Source: Clostridia bacterium (GTDB taxonomy: Bacteria > Bacillota > Clostridia > Lachnospirales > Lachnospiraceae). From it: a stretch of DNA of 64,000 nt. The DNA lies in assembly GCA_910575245.1 (NCBI GenBank), contig CAJTEN010000008.1:62001-126000 (forward strand), given 5' to 3'. This document shows positions 53,428 through 62,100 of this stretch, in pieces; the stretch's first letter is position 1; every line of letters begins with the position of its first letter. Both the position numbers and the translations under genes were made by a program. The notes beneath the pieces were generated by a model. The model was not told the DNA's origin and did not search any database. It was given only the letters and a program-made list of their open reading frames with translations.

Positions 53428-54348
53428 TTATTGAATCGGCAGCGACGCATAATTTTTCAACCATGTCACTGCAAGCGATATCCATTTCTGAACGGTTTCG
53501 TTTACCTCTTTCTTTGTCTGTGCTGTTGTCTGATCCGCCAGAACCAATCCATGTTGTCCTTCTCCGAAGACATGTAATTCAAATGGAACACCATGATCAG
53601 CAAGCGCCTGCGCCATACGCAGGCTATGGGATACAGGAACGCCGTCATCTGTAGAAGTAGTCCATAGAAATGTAGGCGGATTGAGCTTTGTTACCTGGTA
53701 GTTTGCACTTGCCAAAACCATCGCATCCTCACTGGGATCTATTGTCCCAAAATAATCCAGATACATCCATTGATAAGACTTCTCTGTATATTCCTCAAAT
53801 CGCAGCTGACTGTGATAAAGATAATCAATAAATGCATACCCCAATATACAGAACGATGGTTTCAGCATCTTTGTGTCCGTCCGCAGTGCATCTGTAAGAA
53901 AAGACTTATGCCAGTTCGAAGAATACAATGCACAGTTATGTCCTCCGGCAGAAAATCCGCAAATGCCAACCTGTTCTTCATCAACCAGCCACTGTCCGGC
54001 ATTTTCTTTTACCAACAGCATTGCCTTTCCCAGTTCAATCAATGGGATAGGATATACCGTTTCTGCTTTCGCCCTCGGTATTTTCTTCACATCCTCCGGC
54101 CATTTCCCGTTCTCCATGCCGTTAAACGTAGAATATCTAAGCACAAACGCATGATATCCCATTGCCAGAAAACGCATGGCTACAGGCTCTGCCTCCCTGT
54201 CGGAGCAGAATAAATATGCACCTCCGGGACAAATAATCACAGCCGGTCTTTTTGCACCATTCAGAAGTTCTTCCGAATCATCCAGCAGATATGCCGTTAT
54301 ACTTACATCTCTCCTGTCAGGATATAAATAAAAAGTGTCTGTTTTCAT
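53428..54348 (-). CDS. Alpha/beta-hydrolase, acetyl-esterase type
   Basis: 306 residues, no signal peptide. Oxyanion segment ICPGGAYLFCSDREAEPVA, nucleophile elbow GICGFSAGGHNCALY (Ser about 136), acid in STDDGVPVSHS and His in GEGQHGLVLAD. These features match the BD-FAE / xylan acetyl-esterase-like branch. In the operon with a sugar importer it probably removes acetyl groups from imported oligosaccharides (inference). Confidence 0.85.
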   Translation of the reverse strand: MKTDTFYLYPDRRDVSITAYLLDDSEELLNGAKRPAVIICPGGAYLFCSDREAEPVAMRFLAMGYHAFVLRYSTFNGMENGKWPEDVKKIPRAKAETVYPIPLIELGKAMLLVKENAGQWLVDEEQVGICGFSAGGHNCALYSSNWHKSFLTDALRTDTKMLKPSFCILGYAFIDYLYHSQLRFEEYTEKSYQWMYLDYFGTIDPSEDAMVLASANYQVTKLNPPTFLWTTSTDDGVPVSHSLRMAQALADHGVPFELHVFGEGQHGLVLADQTTAQTKKEVNETVQKWISLAVTWLKNYASLPIQ

Positions 54349-54466
54349 CCTCTGCTTCCTTTCATTTTTTCAGATACCTTATACCTGAAATTATAAAAGA
54401 ATGTTGCAAAGGTTCTCAATTTCAAAACAGACACTTTCTATAACAAAACCGACCTTACAATTACTA

Positions 54467-55204
54467 TTATTTGTCTTTTGAGGCACGATACTCCAAAGGA
54501 GTCATGCCTGTACGCCTTTTAAATATTTTTGAAAAATAAGCTGAGGAATCGTAACCTACTTCCAGACTTATTTCCAGAATGGATTCCCTCGTATTTTTCA
54601 AAAGTTTCTTAGCCATATAAACTCGATAATACTGAATGTACTCCATCAAGGTATATCCCGTCTCTGATTTAAATTCTCTGTTAATATAGTCTTTATTCAG
54701 ATGAACCAGACTTTCAATATCATTTCTTGTAATAACAGTATTATAGTTATCTTCCAGATATCTCTTAACTGCCAATACCATCGACTCCGGAGACTCTGTC
54801 AATTTATCTCTTTCCTGCCTTTCATTTTTCTTCTGAATAAGTTCCAGAGCCTGCACAATTGTCTCCTCCAGTTCATCAAAGGCAACCGGCTTTAGCAAAA
54901 AACGATAAACTCCCAGAGAAATTGCATTTCGGGCATAGTTAAAATCCGCGTGTCCCGTCAGAATAATATTGATAATCTCCGGATACATTCCCTGAATCCA
55001 TCCGATCAGGTCCAGTCCGCTTTCCTGCGGCATTTCAATATCGCAGACCGTAATATCTATCCTATGCTCCTGAAGAATTTCCCTTGCCTTCGATGCACTG
55101 TTAGCCACATAAACTTCGTCTATATCAAAATTTTTCCACTGTATTACTTTTTGTATAATCTGCAGCATTGCCGTTTCATCATCGACCAATAAAATATGAT
55201 TCAT
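54467..55204 (-). CDS. Response regulator with AraC-type DNA-binding domain (YesN type)
   Basis: 245 residues. Receiver (LLVDDETAM, phospho-Asp about 55 in VCDIEMPQESGLDLIG, LKPVAFDEL), linker, then a C-terminal AraC double helix-turn-helix (SLVHLNKDYINREFKSETGYTLMEYIQYYRVYMAKKLL ... VGYDSSAYFSKIFKRRTGMTPLEYRA). GGTGAG precedes ATG 55204. With the YesM-like kinase it should switch on the sugar importer operon. Confidence 0.94.
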   Translation of the reverse strand: MNHILLVDDETAMLQIIQKVIQWKNFDIDEVYVANSASKAREILQEHRIDITVCDIEMPQESGLDLIGWIQGMYPEIINIILTGHADFNYARNAISLGVYRFLLKPVAFDELEETIVQALELIQKKNERQERDKLTESPESMVLAVKRYLEDNYNTVITRNDIESLVHLNKDYINREFKSETGYTLMEYIQYYRVYMAKKLLKNTRESILEISLEVGYDSSAYFSKIFKRRTGMTPLEYRASKDK

Positions 55205-55324
55205 TTTCTCACCACTTCTTTCACTTCTCAATTAAAACAGGTTAAAGCTTTACTGTTTTCACTTTCTGTAAAAATATATCGATACCCCCAAAGATGCTTC
55301 AGAGCCAGAACTTCTTCCACTGCA

Positions 55325-56989
55325 TTATATAATAACAGGCAGTATCACTGTAACGACAGACTCTCCGGGCCTGCTGGATATGTGTACACATCCCTTATCG
55401 CTGTATAATAACTTCAGTCTTTCCTTCACATTACAAATACCAATATGCTCTCCATCCTCACTGATATTTTCTCCCCGATTGATTCTGTCCAGAACAGCAT
55501 CCGGAAATCCTACCCCGTTATCATTTATTACTATGTGAATTTTTTCTTCCTGCTTTCGGATATCGACTTTTACTTTCAGAATGTCCACCAAATTCACATT
55601 ATGTTTTATACTGTTCCCTACAAACGTCTGCATGATCAGGGGCATGATCATCTGCTCCCTCATATCCTCTTCTACATTCATATAAAATTCAAGATTGTCC
55701 CCATATCGTATCTTCTGAATTTCAAAATAGTTACATACACAATCGATCTCTTCTTTTAATTTTACCAATGAACCTTTTTCACCAAGCAAATACCTGAAAT
55801 ACTTCCCTGTAGTCATAGACAGTTTCTGAATGGATTGATAATCCCGAAGCTGAGCCATTCCATAAATAAGATTCAGAATATTGGTATAAAAATGCGGTTG
55901 TATCTGGATTCGAAGATAATTACTCTTCATCCTCTCTTCCGACAGTTCTTTATTTAACACTTCCGCCTGCAGATGTATGATTTGTTCTGCCATTTCATTG
56001 AATGTTCTGAACAGAATATTCACCTCATTACTTGTCTGATTCTCCTTCAGCCTTACTCCAAAGTCTCCCTGGCTGAACTGTTCCATGGCAGTCTTCAGAC
56101 AATTTAACGGACCAAGTAAATATTTCATGTGGAAACAAATATTAAATACCAATAGACCTATTCCTATAATAATGGTCAATACCGACAAAACTACAAAATA
56201 TACCTTATCATGCATCAGTGATTTCTGTGTTATTGCTATTCTGATAGTATATGGAAGACATTTCATGGAAATATCAAACTCCTCAGTTTCAGCTGACAGG
56301 CCTGTTTGATCATCTTTAGTGTAATGATTCACCAAATCGTATTCATCATTCAACATAACGATATCCATTATCTGTCCGTCCTGCAGAAGCCCTTCAAATA
56401 ACTCCTCCCATGTAATGATACATCCAATATATCCATTATACAATTGATATACCTGGATAAAATAATCTGTATCACCGCTCTTCAAATATTCCCAGTTGTC
56501 TTCATTTTTCTTTTCGGCTGTTCGAATATAGCTTCTTATGTCATTATCCAGCTGCTTTCTTTCTTCATTAGGAACAATGCCATTACTGGATTTTATATAT
56601 ACATCTTTATCCGGAACATATACGAAAACAAGCATATCATTTCCATGGTTCCATGCGATCTGTGTCAACCGCCTGTTCAATGATGATAAACTCGTCTGAA
56701 ACCTTAATTCATCCTCTGTTTTACATACATTATGATAGCTGTGATCTGTATTGGATGTGGCTATGACTGACAACAGCTCATTATTCATGCTCTGAAAACT
56801 GTTATCCCAGAAATCAATATATAATTCTAGTGAGTCCTGATAATTCCTGATAATGCTCTCTTCATATTTGGACATGAAGTAAAAAGAAGCTGTTTCCATA
56901 CAGATCAGTACAGCAACAATAACAAAAATCAACAGTGAGATACTTTTCACTGTAATTGAATTCCAGTATTTTATAAATTTTTCTTTCAT
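55325..56989 (-). CDS. Sensor histidine kinase (YesM type)
   Basis: 554 residues. TM1 about 14-36, a large extracytoplasmic sensor (about 37-270), TM2 about 272-292, HAMP (LGPLNCLKTAMEQFSQGDFGVRL), His_kinase domain with RIQIQPHFYTNILNLIYG (phosphoacceptor His in PHF) and HATPase_c (NSIKHN, NDNGVGFP, GIGICNVKERLKLLY). In this class the outer domain often senses a sugar or its binding protein. Confidence 0.92.
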   Translation of the reverse strand: MKEKFIKYWNSITVKSISLLIFVIVAVLICMETASFYFMSKYEESIIRNYQDSLELYIDFWDNSFQSMNNELLSVIATSNTDHSYHNVCKTEDELRFQTSLSSLNRRLTQIAWNHGNDMLVFVYVPDKDVYIKSSNGIVPNEERKQLDNDIRSYIRTAEKKNEDNWEYLKSGDTDYFIQVYQLYNGYIGCIITWEELFEGLLQDGQIMDIVMLNDEYDLVNHYTKDDQTGLSAETEEFDISMKCLPYTIRIAITQKSLMHDKVYFVVLSVLTIIIGIGLLVFNICFHMKYLLGPLNCLKTAMEQFSQGDFGVRLKENQTSNEVNILFRTFNEMAEQIIHLQAEVLNKELSEERMKSNYLRIQIQPHFYTNILNLIYGMAQLRDYQSIQKLSMTTGKYFRYLLGEKGSLVKLKEEIDCVCNYFEIQKIRYGDNLEFYMNVEEDMREQMIMPLIMQTFVGNSIKHNVNLVDILKVKVDIRKQEEKIHIVINDNGVGFPDAVLDRINRGENISEDGEHIGICNVKERLKLLYSDKGCVHISSRPGESVVTVILPVII

Positions 56990-57027
56990 ATTTTTTACCT
57001 TTTTATATATTTACAGCAAGCGACCTG

Positions 57028-57077
57028 ACAAATTTCTGCTGCCGGTTCTTGCAGGAGCCATAAACGGCAGATTTTGT
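57028..57077. repeat. Family C palindrome, short variant
   Basis: ACAAATTTCTGCTGCCG pairs with CGGCAGATTTTGT around GTTCTTGCAGGAGCCATAAA, the same centre as the copy at 13513-13606. Between the YesM-like gene and the AAA/PD-(D/E)XK pair. Confidence 0.5.
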
Positions 57078-57106
57078 GTTCCATACAAACTTTACATATA
57101 AAGAAG

Positions 57107-57143
57107 ACCTGATCACGTAGTTTCAGGCCTTACGTGACCAGGT
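57107..57143 (-). terminator. Terminator of the AAA/PD-(D/E)XK operon
   Basis: ACCTGATCACGTA / TACGTGACCAGGT, minus strand continuing TCTTCTTTATATG; 25 bp past the stop at 57169. Close copy of 49696-49731. Confidence 0.75.
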
Positions 57144-57168
57144 ATATCTCCCTGGGCAAATACAAAAC

Positions 57169-58887
57169 TTATTGAAGCTTTTCTTTTTCAAGCACGACCC
57201 TGCAGCGCTTTTTATAGCAGGCAATCCCATACTTTAAAACCGTCCGCATCCCCTCATCATATAACTGCTTTGCGTAGCCTGCAGCCTCAATCTGTTTCAG
57301 CGCTTTCCTGCACTGTGCATCCAGGTCAGCATCTTGCGCATACTTGACTTCAATAATAATCCCTGTCTCATCATCGGTCTCCACCTGGATATCGCTATAA
57401 CCATCACCGGCTTCTTTGTTGGAACTTACATCCCAGGATGCTTTGAATCCAAGAATACCCAATAGAATACCATGATAGAAATTTTCTTTTGTCTGTTTCT
57501 TTACAAAAGTATCCCGAATACTGATCGTCTTCTTCAAATATTCCGTAAATTTCTCTTCTACGGAAGACGCATCTCCATTCTGCAATGCTCCACAGAATGA
57601 ATTTACCGCATCTCCGTCCCGCTGCATACTTTCCTCAAACAGTTTCATAATCTGTCCTGTAAAGATCTTCCGGATCTCCATATTGGGAATCGCCAGTTGA
57701 AACACATCCTCACTTCTTCCACGCTGCGTCAGATATCCGGTCATAAACAGGACGCTCCAAACATTACCTATAGAATGATATAATTCTTTATATGTCAGTT
57801 CCTGATGAATTTCCTTTGCCACAGTCTCACCGGCAACCAATCTCTCAATCTCCTTTCTGGTCGCCCCACTGTCCGCCATTCCTATAAAATGTTTCACCAC
57901 ATCATTGCTGCTGGTATTGGCCCAGAAATTTTCCGGCAGGGCACTTTTGTCTGCACAAAGTTTCTTACAATAGCTGATTACATCCCACGGGCAGTATATC
58001 TCTGTATTGCCAAAACGGTATCCGTCGTACCATTCTTTTACCATCCCATACTGCCCGGACAAGCCATAATACTCCAGCAGCTTCCTGACTTCCTGATCCG
58101 TAAACCCAAAATATTCACCAAATTCCACATCTGCTATTGATAACACCTGAGGATTGTTCAACCCGGTGAAAATACTTTCCTTTGCTACACGCAAACATCC
58201 TGTAAGTACAGCAAAATAAAGGCTGTCATTCGTTTTCAGAGCCTGCCCGAACATCTTACGAATCAAGGCCGTCATCTGATCATAATATCCCCGTTCATTC
58301 GCCTTTGCCAAAGGTACATCATACTCGTCGATCAAAATCACTGCTTTCTTTCCATAGTATTTATGAAGCAACATGGAAAGCACCTTTAAACTGCCGCTCA
58401 GCACGGCCTCAGACATCAGGAAAATACCCTCATTCTTCTTGTCAATTGTCACTAACTGCCTGTACATTTCCTTTTCCGGTTCCGAAAGCCTGTCGTTCTC
58501 CAACAGAAACTGGAACCGCAAAGCCTCACTCCCCACTGCCGAACAGACCATAGAATACGCTGAGGTAAAATCATCGCCGTCAACATCCTTCAGGCTGACC
58601 CACACTACCGGAAATTTCCCCATATATGTCTGGCATATTTCTTTTTCACTTGAAATATTCAGCCCGTCAAACAACCTGCTGTCACAGCCGATTTCAAGAA
58701 AAGTCCTGAGCATGCTCATATTCAGGGACTTTCCAAAACGTCTGGGACGTGTAAACAGGTTTACCTTTCCCCAATTGTGCAGCAGATCCGCAATCAGCGA
58801 TGTCTTGTCCACATAATAAAATCCTTCTGTCCTGATCTCCTCAAAGTTCTCAATCCCGACCGGAAGCTTCATTCTGGCAGTTTCCAT
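57169..58887 (-). CDS. AAA-ATPase-like / PD-(D/E)XK nuclease-fold protein
   Basis: 572 residues. N-terminal AAA_9-type P-loop region: YYVDKTSLIADLL, then the modified Walker A TRPRRFGKSLNMSML (about 45-59), Walker B VILIDEYD (about 195), and the family segment FGFTDQEVRKLLEYYGL ... WYDGYRFGNTEIYCPWDVISY. The C-terminal domain is a PD-(D/E)XK fold (GYSDIQVETDDETGIIIEVKY: D...ExK). ATG 58887 has AGAGGTG; an earlier ATG at 58905 overlaps the upstream stop (ATGA). The family is common in gut anaerobes and of unknown function. The upstream neighbour is a paralogue. Confidence 0.87.
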   Translation of the reverse strand: METARMKLPVGIENFEEIRTEGFYYVDKTSLIADLLHNWGKVNLFTRPRRFGKSLNMSMLRTFLEIGCDSRLFDGLNISSEKEICQTYMGKFPVVWVSLKDVDGDDFTSAYSMVCSAVGSEALRFQFLLENDRLSEPEKEMYRQLVTIDKKNEGIFLMSEAVLSGSLKVLSMLLHKYYGKKAVILIDEYDVPLAKANERGYYDQMTALIRKMFGQALKTNDSLYFAVLTGCLRVAKESIFTGLNNPQVLSIADVEFGEYFGFTDQEVRKLLEYYGLSGQYGMVKEWYDGYRFGNTEIYCPWDVISYCKKLCADKSALPENFWANTSSNDVVKHFIGMADSGATRKEIERLVAGETVAKEIHQELTYKELYHSIGNVWSVLFMTGYLTQRGRSEDVFQLAIPNMEIRKIFTGQIMKLFEESMQRDGDAVNSFCGALQNGDASSVEEKFTEYLKKTISIRDTFVKKQTKENFYHGILLGILGFKASWDVSSNKEAGDGYSDIQVETDDETGIIIEVKYAQDADLDAQCRKALKQIEAAGYAKQLYDEGMRTVLKYGIACYKKRCRVVLEKEKLQ

Positions 58888-58901
58888 ACAGCGCACCTCT
58901 T

Positions 58902-60494
58902 TCATTTCTGGCTGTTTTTGATTCTATCATCCGGCATTGTTATTTCCTCAATAACACACTGGTGATTCTTCTTTTTTGTATCATAACTAAGCCCGACGGC
59001 AAGAATATTTTTCACTTCTTCCTGCCATAGCTTTTGGCAGTATTCTTTATTTTTAATCTGAGATATTGCAGCTTCAGGCGCAGCATCAGCTTTTAACTCA
59101 AGCAGAATCCCCGGCAGGTCTCTCCGCCTTGGATGGAAGATAAAATCCGCGAATCCCTTACCGCTCTTTTCCTCTCGCTCAATCTTGTACTTATTCCGTG
59201 CAGAAAGATAGGCGAGTGTCACTACACAGGATAAACTGTTTTCATCATTATATTTCAGGACGGGGAGCTCGCTGTTATGAATATTGTGAAGATAAGAGGC
59301 CACAATATCCCCTTTTTTATCTAATGTAGCCTCAAGTACTTCATCAGAATTCCGTACAAGCTCCGCTACATAGCCGAAATCATCATCCTTCAAAGCCTTT
59401 TGGAACTCCAGCATAAGTTCCTTATTCGGTATGCTGATTTCTCCGTCATAATAGGATAACAAACCATAGATAATCATGGCAGAATAAATTTCTTCTCTGT
59501 TTTTGGGATTTCCCTGTCCGGCAGAATACTCTTCTTCTATACTGATTCTGACTGGCATACCATTTATCATTTTAACAACATCGTCACGCACTTCACCAAT
59601 GTTATATTTCAGGAAAAATAATACCTCATCCAGTTTTCCGGTTCTGGTCCAATAACTCTGGCATACAGCATCTTCCAGTGCACACACAACAGACCTGGGA
59701 TTGTACAGCCGCGCACCGTCTCTGGCCTGATAACCATCGTACCACTCACTGAGTTCATCCATCGTCAACGTCTGCTGCCTGGCACAAAGAGCCTTGACTT
59801 CATCTTCTGTAAACCCAAAGTACTTTTCAAAATGAGGATCTTTTAACATGGTATACTCTTTAAACATATTCAACGCAGAACCGGTGCTGTATTTTTTAAC
59901 CGGCAGAACCCCTGTCATATAAACAAGCGCCACATACGGCTGGTCTTTCAGCAGATTCCTTAAGAATTCCAAAAAATCCCCATAATGCTCCGGGTATAGT
60001 TCATGGCTGAACATGTAATCCCACTCGTCTATGATAAAAATGAATTGGTCGCCTGTTGCCGCCAGCATATCGACTATGCTTCCAAATTCTTTATCACAAA
60101 CCTTCGGGTACGCCTCCTGTATATCATATTTAATTGAATCCCTGATTATACTGATATAATCATCGAAGGCATTACCATAATCAGGCAGACGGTTCAGACA
60201 TAGATGGATCACATTATAACGATTCAGGTGTTCTCTGTAAGATTTGCTCTTACTGATATTTAATCTCTCAAACAATGCTGATGTATCATAAGCCCTGCAA
60301 TAATACGCTCCCAACATATTAAGCACTGAAGTCTTCCCAAAACGGCGAGGTTTTGTGACGCAGAGATAGCGGTTCATCGTATTAATTCTTGCATTCACTA
60401 TTTCAATCAAACCGGATTTATCAACAAAATATTCATCATGAACCATTACCCGGAACATTTTATTTGCAGATTCGGTATTGAGACATACAGCCAT
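58902..60494 (-). CDS. AAA-ATPase-like / PD-(D/E)XK nuclease-fold protein, paralogue
   Basis: 530 residues, same layout as the next gene but clearly diverged. EYFVDKSGLIEIVNARI, Walker A TKPRRFGKTSVLNML (about 47-61), Walker B IFIIDEWDYM, FGFTEDEVKALCARQ ... WYDGYQARDGARLYNPRSVVCAL, and C-terminal nuclease-fold motif GFADFIFHPRRRDLPGILLELKAD. AAGGAG precedes ATG 60494. Overlaps or abuts the downstream paralogue, so both are made together. Confidence 0.87.
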   Translation of the reverse strand: MAVCLNTESANKMFRVMVHDEYFVDKSGLIEIVNARINTMNRYLCVTKPRRFGKTSVLNMLGAYYCRAYDTSALFERLNISKSKSYREHLNRYNVIHLCLNRLPDYGNAFDDYISIIRDSIKYDIQEAYPKVCDKEFGSIVDMLAATGDQFIFIIDEWDYMFSHELYPEHYGDFLEFLRNLLKDQPYVALVYMTGVLPVKKYSTGSALNMFKEYTMLKDPHFEKYFGFTEDEVKALCARQQTLTMDELSEWYDGYQARDGARLYNPRSVVCALEDAVCQSYWTRTGKLDEVLFFLKYNIGEVRDDVVKMINGMPVRISIEEEYSAGQGNPKNREEIYSAMIIYGLLSYYDGEISIPNKELMLEFQKALKDDDFGYVAELVRNSDEVLEATLDKKGDIVASYLHNIHNSELPVLKYNDENSLSCVVTLAYLSARNKYKIEREEKSGKGFADFIFHPRRRDLPGILLELKADAAPEAAISQIKNKEYCQKLWQEEVKNILAVGLSYDTKKKNHQCVIEEITMPDDRIKNSQK

Positions 60495-60639
60495 TGAAAT
60501 CTCCTTTTTCTGAAATGATTTGTTTCATTCATTATACTGTTTATCTTTCATGGATACAAGCGGAAAGAAAAGACCTGACACTTTTCCTTTAAACCCTTTC
60601 ACGACTTGCGCCTGTTACAGATGTGTAAACGGTAGATAG

Positions 60640-61236
60640 TGCATACCTATACAAAACCAAAGCAAACCTGTAACCTATACGCGGCTGACCGGAGAACAGA
60701 ACTATGCTATGGCATGTGTAGTGTTGGGAAATGATATAACCGAAGCCGATGCAGATAAAATCTTTGATCTGGCAGACGGATATCTGGTGAATGACAACAG
60801 AGAGGCAAACAGCAATGTCAACGGTTCCTATTGGGTGTTCCGCATTGCGGCATACGGTTTTCTGGCGATTATCTCCCTCATTACCGTGTTGAACATTATG
60901 AACAGCATTTCTATGGGTGTGTCAGCAAGAATAAAGCAGTATGGAGCCATGCGTGCCGTCGGCATGGAAAGCAGGCAGGTAACAAAAATGATAGCAGCCG
61001 AGGCAGTCACCTATGCTGCCAGCGGTGTGATTGTCGGAATTATACTCGGACTGCTGCTTCACCATCTTATTTATGTGAAGATAATTATCAGCCATTTCGG
61101 AGGAATGTGGAAAATACCGGTTACTCCAATTGCCATTATTGTATTGCTGGTTTCGGTCTCCTGTGTACTTGCGGTCCATGCTCCGGCAAAACGTATCCGC
61201 AACATGGCGATTACTGCTACCATCAACGAACTGTAA
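60640..61236 (+). pseudogene. 5'-truncated FtsX-domain ABC permease remnant
   Basis: The frame is open from 60640 (stop at 60637) and reads QSKPVTYTRLTGEQNYAMACVVLG, then about 175 residues with three TMs ending in APAKRIRNMAITATINEL. This is the last FtsX domain of a MacB-like permease, which is normally 400-800 residues long. ATG 60709 lacks a Shine-Dalgarno site. No ATPase is adjacent. A decayed family A copy lies 21 bp after its stop. Best read as the relic of a lost exporter. Confidence 0.75.
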
Positions 61237-61257
61237 GACTGGAAATATCCTGCCGGG

Positions 61258-61437
61258 TAAGTTAAGCCGGACGCGCCTGACATGATAGGAATCTCCTAAG
61301 GACGCGCTTTCGCTCGGTTCCAAACGCAGCGGTACTAAATTCGTGAAAAACCTCATTAAGTACCGGCGTTAGGGGGCGGTCCTAAGGAGAATCCTATCAT
61401 ATCAAACGCTGTGTACTGGCTAAACTTAATGACATTG
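61258..61437. mobile_element. Family A miniature transposon, copy A4 (left end lost)
   Basis: About 180 bp, long subtype like A1, right end intact (...TTAATGACATTG). The left terminal repeat begins only at TAAGTTAAG; the CAATGTCAT end and the target duplication are missing. It probably lost its left end along with flanking DNA. Confidence 0.75.
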
Positions 61438-61483
61438 GTTCACAGGACGCACAATCCGGAAACCGGCTGGCATCATACGCAAT

Positions 61484-61558
61484 GTAACAGTTCAGCCTTT
61501 GGATTCACTGTTACGGAATCTGCCTATTCCAAGTCGCCTGCGGCGAGAGGCAGATTCC
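61484..61558. repeat. Family D repeat, complete copy
   Basis: Two consecutive hairpins: GTAACAG-N17-CTGTTAC (61484-61514), then GGAATCTGCC ... GCCTGCGGCGAG ... GGCAGATTCC (61515-61558). The same pair, reversed, is at 4854-4932. Single-hairpin fragments lie at the ends of mazG and perR. Confidence 0.6.
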
Positions 61559-61574
61559 CTTTTGTCCAAATCTA

Positions 61575-61610
61575 CACATTCTCACGGACTTTGCAGTAAA
61601 TGCAAAGTCC
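61575..61610. repeat. Family E hairpin, copy 2
   Basis: GGACTTTGCA-GTAAA-TGCAAAGTCC, 10-bp perfect stem, 13 bp past the iscU stop. Compare 2831-2867. Confidence 0.6.
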
Positions 61611-61622
61611 TGGGATGAACTG

Positions 61623-62006
61623 TTACTGCGCAATGCCATTTTTATCATAATAGTCCTTGACTGCTGCCTTAATCGCCTCCTCAGCCAGAACAGAACAGTG
61701 AATCTTATGTGCCGGCAGACCGTCAAGCGCCTCCGTGACAGCCTTGTTCGTTAACTGCAGAACTTCTGAAACAGGCTTGCCCTTGATCAGTTCCGTAGCC
61801 ATGGAACTGGATGCAATCGCCGATCCGCAGCCAAAAGTTTCGAACTTCACATCCGTCACAATATCATCATCAATCTCAAGATATATCTTCATGATATCTC
61901 CGCACTTGCCGTTTCCGACTTCCCCCACACCGTCTGCATTTTCGATGGTTCCTACGTTTCTCGGATTTCTGAAGTGATCCATTACTTTTTCACTGTATAA
62001 TGCCAT
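61623..62006 (-). CDS. iscU: Iron-sulfur cluster scaffold protein IscU/NifU-like
   Basis: 127 residues. The three cluster cysteines are C35 (GKCGD, with the conserved Asp 37), C60 (FGCGSAIASSS) and C104 (IHCSVLAEEA). It receives sulfur from the cysteine desulfurase encoded 94 bp upstream. AAGGAAAG precedes ATG 62006. Housekeeping Fe-S assembly unit. Confidence 0.95.
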   Translation of the reverse strand: MALYSEKVMDHFRNPRNVGTIENADGVGEVGNGKCGDIMKIYLEIDDDIVTDVKFETFGCGSAIASSSMATELIKGKPVSEVLQLTNKAVTEALDGLPAHKIHCSVLAEEAIKAAVKDYYDKNGIAQ

Positions 62007-62049
62007 GTCTGCTTTCCTTCCTGAATATCATTTGATAAAATATTTTATT

Positions 62050-62100
62050 GTTGATAACATTAGAAATTTTGCTTTCGGTCTTGCATAAGCTTCCATATGC
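62050..62100. repeat. Family C half-element at the iscS stop
   Basis: AACATTAGAAATTTTGCTTT and on to CTTCCATATGC matches only the left half of 10399-10501. It ends exactly at the iscS stop codon, so a truncated repeat forms the iscS 3' end. Confidence 0.45.
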
